From Clostridiales bacterium (lineage in GTDB: Bacteria > Bacillota > Clostridia > Clostridiales > Clostridiaceae), in the NCBI GenBank assembly GCA_012519845.1, contig JAAYPK010000119.1, positions 1 to 64,000 of the forward strand: a stretch of DNA of 64,000 nt, in the 5' to 3' direction. Both the position numbers and the translations under genes were made by a program. This document shows, piece after piece, positions 34,557 through 42,228 of this stretch (positions are counted from its first letter, which is position 1; each line of letters starts with the position of its first letter). A model generated the notes under the pieces. The model did not search any database. It saw only the letters and a program-made list of their open reading frames with translations, and was not told where the DNA came from.

Positions 34557-34617
34557 TAATTATATTTCTATAACTTTATCTAAATCTTTAGCTTAAGTTC
34601 TCTAATGATTCTTACCT

Positions 34618-35067
34618 CTATGTTAATGTTAAATTAATCATCATTCCGCTACCTTCATTTTCATTTGGACGAGCTCTAAACCCTAGCTTTTCATAAAATT
34701 GATCTTTACCTTTTGCAGCCATTAATCCTACCTTTATGTCACAATTTTTCATACCATTTTTTCTTATATATTCTAATAATTTATTTACAATTAACTTTCC
34801 AATACCTTTTTTCTGAAATTCAGGCTTAATAAATAGGTCTTGTATGTAAAAATTTCTTGCACCATCACCAACTAATCTTCCCATTCCAGCTATTTGCCCA
34901 TCAATATAAGCTGATAATGTATAAATACTATTTTCAATTGCCTTTTCAGTCTGCTTAAAATTTGGTGATCCAAAACCTACTGCTTCTTGTAAAACTGTAA
35001 ATTCTTCAGCTGTTAATTTATTTTCTAGTATTTTTATTTTATCTTTATCATGTTGTAAATTTGTCAT
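34618..35067 (-). CDS. GNAT-family N-acetyltransferase
   Basis: 149 aa GNAT: acetyl-CoA loop Q-K-K-G-I-G-K-L-I-V, preceded by I-Q-D-L-F-I-K-P-E-F, and the C-terminal F-Y-E-K-L-G-F-R-A-R-P-N-E-N-E-G-S-G-M, the tail typical of the single-domain clostridial/bacillal GNATs. Substrate unknown. First of a run of small single genes on the minus strand. Confidence 0.88.
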   Translation of the reverse strand: MTNLQHDKDKIKILENKLTAEEFTVLQEAVGFGSPNFKQTEKAIENSIYTLSAYIDGQIAGMGRLVGDGARNFYIQDLFIKPEFQKKGIGKLIVNKLLEYIRKNGMKNCDIKVGLMAAKGKDQFYEKLGFRARPNENEGSGMMINLTLT

Positions 35068-35118
35068 AAAAAACCTCCTTATTTTGAAATAAAAATATCA
35101 ATGACTATTTGTCTTTAC

Positions 35119-35627
35119 TCATAATATAATCCAATATCTTCGAGTTATTCTTTTATTTCCATCAATTATATTTTCAATCTTATCTTGCAGAATCCCTCCA
35201 TTTTTTTCAATAACACATTGAGAACCATAATTATCATCATTACATGTTATTAATACTTTACTAAGTTGCAAATTTTCCTTTGCATATTTTAAGGCTTGTC
35301 TTAGCATTTCTTTACCTATTCCTTCATTCCATCTAGAATATCGTACACCATATCCTATATTTCCTCCAAATCTCAACAGAGAACTTGTTAGGTAGTGGCG
35401 AATACTAATTTCACCTAAAACTCATCCTCATTAACCATCCATAGATATGTTGCAGGAACAAATCCATCAGGCAGATTTTTCCCATATTCAGAACTGGCTA
35501 TATATTCAAATATATCATAAGAATCTATATCAAGAAAACTATAGGTTGATACTTTATTAGCAACATATTCTTCTATTGCTTCAGTATAACTCTCATAATA
35601 TTTTTTATTTGGCTTAATTAATTCCAT
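35119..35627 (-). pseudogene. GNAT acetyltransferase split by a frameshift
   Basis: The 5' part (35415-35627, 70 aa, to N-E-D-E-F) and the 3' part (from about 35418 to 35119: G-E-I-S-I-R-H-Y-L, then R-W-N-E-G-I-G-K-E-M-L-R-Q-A-L) are in different frames. They join within a T4 run (GAGTTTTAGG) to give a normal ~169 aa GNAT of the R-I-T-R-R-Y-W type. One inserted base would restore the frame. It directly follows the HEAT-like gene (adjacent stop/start), so it was once in an operon with it. Confidence 0.75.
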
Positions 35628-36074
35628 TCATCCCACTCCAATCTTCTTTAATGAAGATAAAATATCTTTATATACTAATGACTGCATACTATCACTATAT
35701 ATCTCTACATCTGCTTTTCTTAATGCTTCTTTAATATCTTGAACAAGCTCTGGTTTATATTCTGCAATACTTGGCAATGCCTTAATACATTGTCTTGCTG
35801 TAATTGGTTTTTCATCTGAAATGTGTTTCAAATAATCATCGATAATTTCATCTATTTTATTGTCTATATCCCATTTAGCATTTACAGATATTAAAACAAT
35901 ACCCCTGGTTCTAATATATGAGTTTTTATTGTCCATCATTTCAGCAAATTTATCAAAATATTTATATACAGAATTAGATTTTTCACTTTCAATTTCCAAG
36001 ATCTGCAATGCTTCATATGCAATTTTATTATCTTTAGAATATAATCTTTCAATCAATTCTTGAATACTTTCCAT
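35628..36074 (-). CDS. HEAT-repeat-like protein
   Basis: 148 aa, all-helical with HEAT-type pairs (A-Y-E-A-L-Q-I-L-E, S-Y-I-R-T-R-G-I-V-L-I, A-R-Q-C-I-K-A-L-P-S-I-A). Small HEAT proteins of this type are common in accessory regions and bind other proteins. Abuts the broken GNAT gene. Function unknown. Confidence 0.65.
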   Translation of the reverse strand: MESIQELIERLYSKDNKIAYEALQILEIESEKSNSVYKYFDKFAEMMDNKNSYIRTRGIVLISVNAKWDIDNKIDEIIDDYLKHISDEKPITARQCIKALPSIAEYKPELVQDIKEALRKADVEIYSDSMQSLVYKDILSSLKKIGVG

Positions 36075-36086
36075 AATTCCACCTAC

Positions 36087-36602
36087 TTAAAGTAAATTGT
36101 TAACCTTTAATTTTGATTTAAAAAAATTCAAATATCTCTTTTTTTGTGTGTCTATCATATTATCTGAATTTATAAATTCAATAAAATCTTTTTCACTTAT
36201 CCATTTATAAGACATAGTTTCTCCCTTTTGCAACTTAATACTGTTCTTATCACAGTCAGTCACACATAAAAATGAATAAAAAATACATTGATTATGTTCA
36301 TCTATATTATAGGCTATTTCTTCAAAATTACTTGATACTATACCAGTTTCCTCAAACAATTCTCTTTTTATGCAAGCTATTTTATCTTCACCTTTTAATG
36401 CTGAACCACCAGCAGTAGCCTCAAAATATTTAGGATAATTTGGCTTAGAAATATCTCTTTGCATTAATAAATAATCACCATCTACATGCTTAACAAGAGC
36501 TTCACAAACCAAATGGTATTGTCCTTTAGGTATTCCTTTTCCACGGATTAAATCTATTCCTGATAATGATCCATCTCTGAAATATCCATCCCAAATTTCC
36601 AT
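36087..36602 (-). CDS. NUDIX hydrolase
   Basis: 171 aa. The NUDIX box G-G-S-A-L-K-G-E-D-x5-R-E-L-F-E-E-T-G-I is intact with metal-binding Glu residues. N-terminal W-D-G-Y-F-R-D-G, as in isopentenyl-diphosphate-isomerase-like and YfcD-like NUDIX proteins. ATG 36602 follows GAGGTG. Probably hydrolyses a nucleoside diphosphate derivative; substrate unknown. Confidence 0.88.
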   Translation of the reverse strand: MEIWDGYFRDGSLSGIDLIRGKGIPKGQYHLVCEALVKHVDGDYLLMQRDISKPNYPKYFEATAGGSALKGEDKIACIKRELFEETGIVSSNFEEIAYNIDEHNQCIFYSFLCVTDCDKNSIKLQKGETMSYKWISEKDFIEFINSDNMIDTQKKRYLNFFKSKLKVNNLL

Positions 36603-36881
36603 TATAATCACCTCTTCTTATTTACAAGACATTCTACTAAATTGGGTTATTTAATTTCCTAATATAAACATATTTATATTATAAATGCCTCATCCCACTA
36701 AATTACTATTTATCTCACATTTGAAATTTTATCTTTTTATTATAACATATTTTGTGAATTTTTCATTCTTATGGTATCAATCAAAATCAAAGGAGAAAAC
36801 TGAACTTATATCAATATAGTAGATACAAGTCCAAAATCTCTTTAATTATTGTGCTGTAGTAAGTGTGTTAGACATTGTTCT

Positions 36882-37109
36882 TCATTTTCCTCTTCTTGTT
36901 TTATTCAATATGTCTCGATTTAATTTTTCACTATATTTATCGGCCCACTTTTTCGTGTCACGTAAAAACTCATGGCAAAATCCTGCTACATCTTCACCTG
37001 TTACTTCAAGAATTTGAATTTTTTTAAATGCAAACCTATAATCTTCTGGCAATGAATCAACTCTCTTCATCATTTGCATATAAGCTCGTTTTTCTTCACC
37101 ATAAATAAC
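36882..37109 (-). pseudogene. DUF1048 gene with internal deletion
   Basis: The visible frame reads G-E-E-K-R-A-Y-M, R-V-D-S-L-P-E-D-Y-R-F-A-F-K-K-I-Q, then jumps to I-L-E-V-T-G-E-D-V-A-G-F-C-H-E-F-L and K-L-N-R-D-I. In complete DUF1048 proteins about 30 residues separate these two motifs, and there are more N-terminal residues. The 5' end runs into a terminator at 37118. A deletion remnant, though the open frame of 65 codons could still be translated. Confidence 0.65.
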
Positions 37110-37117
37110 ACTAAAAA

Positions 37118-37147
37118 AGTAGCCTCCACTTACAATTGGACGCTACT
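37118..37147 (-). terminator. Terminator of the truncated GNAT gene
   Basis: On the minus strand AGTAGC pairs with GCTACT, extended inward by TCCA/TGGA, followed by T6. Confidence 0.7.
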
Positions 37148-37151
37148 AATT

Positions 37152-37496
37152 TTATTCTAAACTTTTTACCATTATATATTCTTCTTCATTTTCTTTAACA
37201 ATTTCAAATCCAATTTTTAAGTACATTTTTAATGCATAGTTCTCTTTCTGTACTGATAAAGATACCTTCTCATATCCTTTTCTCTGTAATAGTAACAATA
37301 TTTTTTTCATAAAATCAGTTCCTATTCCAATTCCTCTATATTCTTTATATAAGGATATTGCAATGGATGGAGTTGTATTATCAATATGACCATAATCATT
37401 CATAATTCTAACCCAAACAGCACCTACAACTTTTCCATCAATTTCAGCAACTAAACAATTATCATCTTTTCTAAGTTCTCTAATCAAGTAATTCAT
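37152..37496 (-). CDS. GNAT acetyltransferase, probably N-terminally truncated
   Basis: 114 aa from ATG 37496 (SD GGGAGG). C-L-V-A-E-I-D-G-K-V-V-G-A-V-W-V-R-I and Y-R-G-I-G-I-G-T-D-F-M are strong GNAT motifs. Full family members have about 50-60 residues before the D-N-C-L-V-A-E strand; here only M-N-Y-L-I-R-E-L-R-K-D remains, and the sequence upstream is unrelated. It may be a stable fragment or a decayed gene. Confidence 0.7.
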   Translation of the reverse strand: MNYLIRELRKDDNCLVAEIDGKVVGAVWVRIMNDYGHIDNTTPSIAISLYKEYRGIGIGTDFMKKILLLLQRKGYEKVSLSVQKENYALKMYLKIGFEIVKENEEEYIMVKSLE

Positions 37497-37581
37497 TTTA
37501 TACCTCCCATTTATTATTTTAGTAATTGGATTTACTTCCACACATACCATAACTCCACCACCCTCTCTGTCTATATATTGA

Positions 37582-38095
37582 AATTATTGTTATAATTCAT
37601 TATATACAAATAACTTCAATGAACAACTTCAAGAAAAATTGGTTATAGAGATTTATCAAGACCTAAATGAACTTCATATGGCTTTGGGACTTCCAGATGC
37701 ACCTGATTGGATTAGAGGAGGACTTGGAATAGGTAAAATTGTAATAGCATCACCTTTAAACCCACCACCAGGTTCAGATTTTAATAACGTTTTAAATACA
37801 GCAGTTCACGAATTTGTGCATATCATTCCTACATTTAAAGATTTAGATACAGGAGAGGATTTTGAAAAGTTTTTCCAGCTTAATGGGTATCAATACTCAT
37901 ATACTATAGTAGAATCAATAATTTGTTTGGCTATGAAAAGTTGCGTAACTTAATAAAAGCTCCTAATAGTTTTGTTGAGATTTTTGGAATAACCCAAGAT
38001 GAACTTCAAGATAAATGGATTCTTTATTCAGTTGATAGAAAACCAGAAAATCGAATGCAATATAATATCCACATACTGATATTCCTAAATTTTAA
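37582..38095 (+). pseudogene. Broken zinc-peptidase-like gene with a foreign tail
   Basis: The frame carries A-V-H-E-F-V-H-I-I, a gluzincin-like H-E-x-x-H motif, in N-T-A-V-H-E-F. It shifts near 37915 (continuing F-G-Y-E-K-L-R-N-L-I-K-A-P-N-S-F-V-E-I-F-G) and again near 38055. The last part, L-Y-S-V-D-R-K-P-E-N-R and Y-P-H-T-D-I-P-K-F, matches the tail of a different protein at 52.1 kb, so this is a chimera. The 5' end is missing. Peptidase activity is very unlikely now. Confidence 0.65.
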
Positions 38096-38242
38096 ATCAG
38101 CCAGATAACTTAAATTTTATCAAATTGTTTTTAATTTTCTAATATCTAGTGAAAGTGTATCAATTCCTTTAAATTCTGGTACTACAATTGTAAATGATGC
38201 TTTACCATTTTATTCTTGTGTCTATATTCTACATAATTATGC

Positions 38243-38358
38243 TATAATTCTAAGGTAATTTTAGTAATCCGTAGTTGGATGGCTACGGGGGTTTTGAGCG
38301 TTTTATCCCCTTGGACTATTGGTGAATATTTCATCATAGTTAGGGGGTGGTATTGGAT
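38243..38358 (+). promoter_or_regulatory. Promoter and structured leader of small-ORF module copy 1
   Basis: Extended -10 TGCTATAAT (38241-38248). The ~100 nt leader folds into CCGTAG/CTACGG, GGGG/CCCC, and ACTATTGGTGA/TCATCATAGT stems, followed by AGGGGGTGG SD. The leader is nearly identical at 53.3 kb, with changes confined mostly to loops. TATCCCC could alternatively pair with the SD. Confidence 0.6.
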
Positions 38359-38520
38359 ATGCTAGAATTGACTTTAAAAATCTTTTTTGTTATTTATATT
38401 ATTAGATTAGTTTTAAAACATAATCTTTTTATTTATAAATTAATTGTGAAGATTGAATTTCTTGGAATTCATGTAGAAATTAACAGCAAAGAGAAAAAGC
38501 ACCCATCCGACAAAGAATAG
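38359..38520 (+). CDS. Small basic/hydrophobic protein, module copy 1 (type I toxin-like)
   Basis: 53 aa: M-L-E-L-T-L-K-I-F-F-V-I-Y-I-I-R-L-V-L-K-H then K-F/E-F-L-G-I-H-V-E-I-N-S-K-E-K-K. A hydrophobic N-terminal helix is followed by a short beta-like F-L-G-x-x-V-E-I motif and a Lys-rich tail. Paralogues at 53414 and 55998 keep I-R-L-x-L-x-H and G-L-D-I-E-I/V-K-x-K. Strong SD. The stop codon lies in a hairpin that terminates the opposing transcript. Not a recognised family; type I toxin is an inference from size and layout. Confidence 0.65.
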   Translation: MLELTLKIFFVIYIIRLVLKHNLFIYKLIVKIEFLGIHVEINSKEKKHPSDKE

Positions 38521-38625
38521 TGCTTCACTCTAGAATATAATATTAATTTAAATTCATCCAATAGCCCTAAAACAAAATAAATGTTCTAAGACTTAGCTTA
38601 GTGTTACCAGCACTAAGCTTTTCTT
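38490..38625 (-). ncRNA. Candidate antisense RNA of module copy 1
   Basis: Extended -10 TGATATAAT on the minus strand (TATAAT at 38632-38637) starts an RNA of about 135 nt. It ends at the hairpin AAGCAC/GTGCTT (38497-38525) followed by TTTTTCTCTTT, overlapping the 3' end of the small ORF. The + strand mRNA ends at the other hairpin, GCTTAGTG/CACTAAGC plus TTTTCTT (38597-38626). Convergent overlapping transcripts are the TxpA/RatA-type layout. Confidence 0.5.
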
Positions 38626-38626
38626 A
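38597..38626 (+). terminator. Terminator of small-ORF mRNA, module copy 1
   Basis: GCTTAGTG/CACTAAGC stem with loop TTACCAG, then TTTTCTTATTT. Conserved at 53.65 kb with a different loop (TTATCG). Confidence 0.7.
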
Positions 38627-38690
38627 TTTATATTATATCAAATTCTAATAAAAAATAAACATAAATAATTATTAAAAAAACTAAACTGCC

Positions 38691-38797
38691 CTACAAATTA
38701 GAATTTATCTGTTTTTTTTCAATTTTACTTATCTCAAAACCATTATCTAAATAAAGCTTTAAAGCTTTTTCATTCCATTTTGCTACATGATTAATAA
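38691..38797 (-). pseudogene. C-terminal remnant of a GNAT gene
   Basis: 35 codons ending N-x-x-A-L-K-L-Y-L-D-N-G-F-E-I-S-K, the standard last helix/strand of a GNAT, with a stop directly before it in frame. The rest of the gene is absent. The remaining sequence from 38800 to 38954 shows only a weak hairpin and AT-rich filler. Confidence 0.55.
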
Positions 38798-38954
38798 CTT
38801 ACAATTTAAGATATTTACGTGACAATAATATATGTATTCATAATATTCTATTTTTAATAAATATATCAATAAGCTTTATTCTTTTATTGTAAATAAAAAC
38901 CCTTACCTATAGATTAACTATAAGTAAGAGTCTTAATATCTTATAACACTATTT

Positions 38955-39356
38955 CTATTTTTCAGGTTGGAAAGAAAAATGAGCATGAACAATTTTCCAC
39001 TTACCATTTATACATTCTAAATATAAAGTGCTCCTTACTACTGGAATTGGAAAACTTTTATATTTGGAGATAAAACATAAACAAGCCGCACTTTCTTTAT
39101 GAAATATATTCAAGTTTTCTATTATTAGCTTCTCAACACCTCCAGACTCAGTTTCCTTTCCCTTAACAAAGAAGTCAGAAATTAATTTCAAATGTTCATC
39201 TAGAGTATATGTATCATTACCTTTATGATTATCAAAATATATTAATACATTACTTTCACTATCATAAAACTCTTTTAGACTTACTATATCCTTATTGTAA
39301 AAACACTCATTATATTGATTTAAAAAATCAATAAAGATATCATTATCATTCTCCAT
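38955..39356 (-). CDS. NTF2/SnoaL-like fold protein
   Basis: 133 aa. F-L-N-Q-Y-N-E-C-F-Y-N-K-D-I-V-S-L-K-E-F-Y at the start and I-N-G-K-W-K-I-V-H-A-H-F-S at the end are the hallmarks of the nuclear-transport-factor-2/DUF4440 fold. Such proteins are small-molecule binding or scaffold proteins; function unknown. Monocistronic. Confidence 0.8.
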   Translation of the reverse strand: MENDNDIFIDFLNQYNECFYNKDIVSLKEFYDSESNVLIYFDNHKGNDTYTLDEHLKLISDFFVKGKETESGGVEKLIIENLNIFHKESAACLCFISKYKSFPIPVVRSTLYLECINGKWKIVHAHFSFQPEK

Positions 39357-39490
39357 TATACCCCTCCACCATTATATTTTTGGCTATTCAAACTTCTATT
39401 TATTCGTCTGAATTCCCAATAACTTACTAATCAATTATAGCATAAGACATTATACTTTAATACATTGACATATTTCAATTACATTATTTA

Positions 39491-39552
39491 TATGTATATT
39501 CTAAATTAATTACAAATGTTAAATTTCTTGGAATTAATATAGAAATTAAAAT
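39491..39552 (+). pseudogene. Left half of a split fourth small-ORF module
   Basis: One frame reads V-K-F-L-G-I-N-I-E-I-K, matching the core motif of the small proteins at 38359, 53414 and 55998. It has no start and the match ends exactly where the methyltransferase gene begins. The module's distal tail motif reappears at 40355. Confidence 0.55.
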
Positions 39553-40323
39553 TTATGCCTTTCTTGCTAAATATAAATCCATTGTATCATATATATTTAT
39601 TTTTCCACCTATTTCATCAATAGCATTTTTCATATCTGTTTCAAAATTATTTTTTATTTCTAGAGGTAATGCTCTATGGTCTGAGTATGTATTTAATAAA
39701 CAGATATATTCATTTGATGTAAGGGTTCTTTGTCTATAATATAATTTACAAGTTATATCCTTGAATCCAAATTGATCTAATTCATCAATCCGTTTTTGAG
39801 TATCATTTTTACTAAACTCAATTATCTCTTTATCACATGGCCTATATTTATCATATATTTTCTTATTTGCAATATTACTTATATCATCTTTTCTATTTGG
39901 AAATGGATGATTCCAAAATAAAGCTATAACACCATTATCCTTCAGTATATTTCTCACTTTTCTATACCCCTCCTCTAATGGTAACCAATGAAAAGCGGTT
40001 GCACAATATACTAAGTTGAAAGTTTCAGCTTCAAATTGGTGTTCAATAAAATCTGCATTAATAACCTCAAAGTTCCTATAACCTCTATACTTATCCGCAA
40101 CATATTTGGTAAGGTTAACCCCAATGTCTATTGCAGTTACTTTACAACCAAGTTGCAGAATTGGTAATGTAGCTTGTCCTGTACCAATTCCTATTTCCAA
40201 TGCTTTAGAGTCCCTTGATATATTAGAATAATTAATAATATCAGAAAACAATTCTTTTGGGTATGTTGGTCTATAGTTATCATAATTTCTTACATCTTCA
40301 TTAAATTTTAAACGTAAATCCAT
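39553..40323 (-). CDS. Class I SAM-dependent methyltransferase
   Basis: 256 aa. Motif I A-L-E-I-G-I-G-T-G-Q-A-T (about residue 40), motif II A-I-D-I-G, post-I N-A-D-F, motif III F-N-L-V-Y-C-A-T-A-F-H-W-L with the His-Trp of the Methyltransf_11/25 type, then G-V-I-A-L-F-W-N-H. Start M-D-L-R-L-K-F. It occupies the gap between the two halves of a small-ORF module, so it may have been acquired as a unit. Substrate unknown. Confidence 0.88.
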   Translation of the reverse strand: MDLRLKFNEDVRNYDNYRPTYPKELFSDIINYSNISRDSKALEIGIGTGQATLPILQLGCKVTAIDIGVNLTKYVADKYRGYRNFEVINADFIEHQFEAETFNLVYCATAFHWLPLEEGYRKVRNILKDNGVIALFWNHPFPNRKDDISNIANKKIYDKYRPCDKEIIEFSKNDTQKRIDELDQFGFKDITCKLYYRQRTLTSNEYICLLNTYSDHRALPLEIKNNFETDMKNAIDEIGGKINIYDTMDLYLARKA

Positions 40324-40354
40324 ATAATATCGCCTTCTCTAAATTACTTTTAAT

Positions 40355-40375
40355 CCAATAGCCCTAAAACAAAAA
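40355..40375 (+). repeat. Right half of the split small-ORF module (tail motif)
   Basis: CCAATAGCCCTAAAACAAAA matches the conserved segment following the small ORF in copies 1 (about 38560) and 2 (about 53610). Here no small ORF precedes it; the methyltransferase gene lies between it and the remnant at 39491. Confidence 0.6.
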
Positions 40376-41170
40376 TCATTTTATTATATAATTTTTAAGA
40401 TACTGTACTGATTCCCTTAAACCTTCTATTGTCTTAGTTTCTAAAACACATGTACAATTATTTTTTGCTGCAATGTTTATCCTATCTTTAATATCAATTT
40501 CACCTTTTCCAAGTGGTAAATGATTTTTATCCTTTGTTGCATCATGTATATGCATATGTTTTAATTTATTTATATTCTTTTTTATAAATGTTATATCATT
40601 ATTTCCAATACAATAATCATGTCCAATATCAAAGGTTAATGCAAAAACCTGGCTCTGAAGTAATATATCTATTGATTCTTTCATAAAATCTGTATAACCA
40701 TCACTATTTTCTATACAAATCTTTATATTTCTTTTACCTATCTTTTCTTCACATAAATCTCTAAATTTAATTAATTTATTTAGGTATATATCTTTGTACT
40801 TTTCAAATAGATATATTTTTTCATTAGGCAAAGTAAAATACACGCCCTTATCCATATGCATATTTAGTATTGGTATATTTAATTTTTTTGCAATATCTAT
40901 TGTAAATAACACTGTATTTATATAATCTTTTGATACCTCTTCATTAAAATCACACACTCTTAAATTCTCATCTAAATGTATAGTAAAAAATATATTATCA
41001 TTTATAATACTACGTTTCATCATATTTATATCTATATTATTTTTCTGATATTGTGGTAAATTCATATTAATTTCTATAAAATCTAGTTTAAGTTCTTTGC
41101 ATAACTTTATAGTTTTATCTAAAGAATCACATTCTATTAATGTAGGCATACCATATAATATTCTATCCAT
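40376..41170 (-). CDS. Sugar phosphate isomerase/epimerase-like TIM barrel (AP endonuclease 2 fold)
   Basis: 264 aa. Metal-binding pattern of the xylose-isomerase-like family: L-N-M-H-M-D-K-G, C-I-E-N-S-D-G, L-T-F-D-I-G-H-D-Y, M-H-I-H-D-A, then G-K-G-E-I-D and L-E-T-K at the end. Family members isomerise sugars or act as endonuclease IV; this single-domain form is usually called sugar phosphate isomerase/epimerase. No sugar genes nearby, so substrate is open. Confidence 0.83.
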   Translation of the reverse strand: MDRILYGMPTLIECDSLDKTIKLCKELKLDFIEINMNLPQYQKNNIDINMMKRSIINDNIFFTIHLDENLRVCDFNEEVSKDYINTVLFTIDIAKKLNIPILNMHMDKGVYFTLPNEKIYLFEKYKDIYLNKLIKFRDLCEEKIGKRNIKICIENSDGYTDFMKESIDILLQSQVFALTFDIGHDYCIGNNDITFIKKNINKLKHMHIHDATKDKNHLPLGKGEIDIKDRINIAAKNNCTCVLETKTIEGLRESVQYLKNYIIK

Positions 41171-41320
41171 ATACTCACCTCAAATAAATTTAAATTGTAT
41201 TTTTATATTCTGTAGCTTTTAACCTTTCTTTATATTATATCAGAAGGAGTTTTTTGTTGTGAACCCTAGCTAAAAGCCTTTTGTAACCCACCTCTAACGT
41301 GGGGTTTTCTATAAAAAAAA

Positions 41321-41344
41321 AGGTTGTAGTTTAAACTACAACCT
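41321..41344 (-). terminator. Palindromic terminator of the zinc-ribbon gene
   Basis: AGGTTGTAGTTT/AAACTACAACCT is a perfect dyad followed on the minus strand by T9. A second stem (AACCCAC/GTGGGGTT) at 41286-41306 has its T-run on the + strand. The 41171-41320 stretch otherwise shows nothing clear. Confidence 0.8.
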
Positions 41345-41358
41345 AAAACAATCTAAAA

Positions 41359-41511
41359 TTATCTTCTATTTTGTTCTTTTTTAGCTCTTCTACAAGATAC
41401 ACATCTTGTTGGCTCATTTTCGAATCCTTTTTCCTTGTAGAATTCTTGTTCTCCTACTGAAAATACGAATTCACTTCCGCAATCTTTACATACTATTGTC
41501 TTATCTGTCAT
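41359..41511 (-). CDS. Small zinc-ribbon protein
   Basis: 50 aa: C8-K-D-C11 and C37-V-S-C40 flank E-F-V-F-S-V-G-E-Q-E-F-Y-K-E-K-G-F and R-C-V-S-C-R-R-A-K-K, the standard small zinc-binding domain common in Clostridia. SD AGGAGGA. Its role is unknown; RNA or protein binding is likely. Own strong terminator. Confidence 0.88.
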   Translation of the reverse strand: MTDKTIVCKDCGSEFVFSVGEQEFYKEKGFENEPTRCVSCRRAKKEQNRR

Positions 41512-41672
41512 AAATATTCCTCCTAAATTTAAAGATTCTAAATTGATATATAATCTCTTATTTACGAGAAACTATTTACCTAAATGAAACTTTTTATTGT
41601 TAGCAATCTTTGCTACTCATTAATAATAACACAGTATTTATTTAAATGCAACCTTTTTTTATTTTTTTTTCT

Positions 41673-42218
41673 TTAAGAACCTATTTTTAATATTTTTGGC
41701 TTCATAGTGCCATTACTATATTTCTTGAAGAATAAGAAAAACTCCTCTTTATTAAATTCTCCATTCTTTATTAAGATTTCCTGTTTTTTATTTCCTAGCT
41801 CCACTAAATATCCAGTCTCTTTATATCCGTTATTAATATAGAATTTTTTACGTTTTAATCTTTGTTTAATGTCTTTTGCTTCCTGATCACATCTTTCAAT
41901 AGAAACAATTATTTTACTATTAGTATGCATTGATTGAATTTTCTCTAAAATAAAGCTACCATATCCCTTTCCCCTAATGTTTTCATCAACTGCTAAGAAC
42001 ATTACAAAAGTTAAATTCTCAATTGTTGACATATAAACAAAGCCACATAAAGTATCTTTGTCATGAAATGATATAAATTCAGTGCTGCTCATCTTTGCCA
42101 TTATTAGCATCATAATAAAAGACATACGGTCTCCTTTAGGAAAAGAAGATTTATATATTTCCTTTATTTTTTGTTTCTCTTTGTTTTTTCTAGTAACATT
42201 CTCAATTCGTAAATCCAT
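41673..42218 (-). CDS. GNAT-family N-acetyltransferase
   Basis: 181 aa. R-G-K-G-Y-G-S-F-I-L acetyl-CoA loop after F-L-A-V-D-E-N-I, and F-Y-I-N-N-G-Y-K-E-T-G near residue 140. C-terminal extension F-N-K-E-E-F-F-L-F-F-K-K-Y. It lies 10 bp after the lipoprotein gene and may be part of the surface-protease operon. Confidence 0.85.
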   Translation of the reverse strand: MDLRIENVTRKNKEKQKIKEIYKSSFPKGDRMSFIMMLIMAKMSSTEFISFHDKDTLCGFVYMSTIENLTFVMFLAVDENIRGKGYGSFILEKIQSMHTNSKIIVSIERCDQEAKDIKQRLKRKKFYINNGYKETGYLVELGNKKQEILIKNGEFNKEEFFLFFKKYSNGTMKPKILKIGS

Positions 42219-42228
42219 TTTTCTTTAC

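Noticed and set aside
38109-38640. Group I/II intron or integron attC-like site considered for the repeats here.
   Set aside because: No intron core or integrase, and the conserved part codes for a peptide with purifying-type changes.
41280-41310. Possible + strand transcript ending in AACCCAC/GTGGGGTT plus T-run.
   Set aside because: No promoter or gene on the + strand leads to it; may be part of a double terminator.
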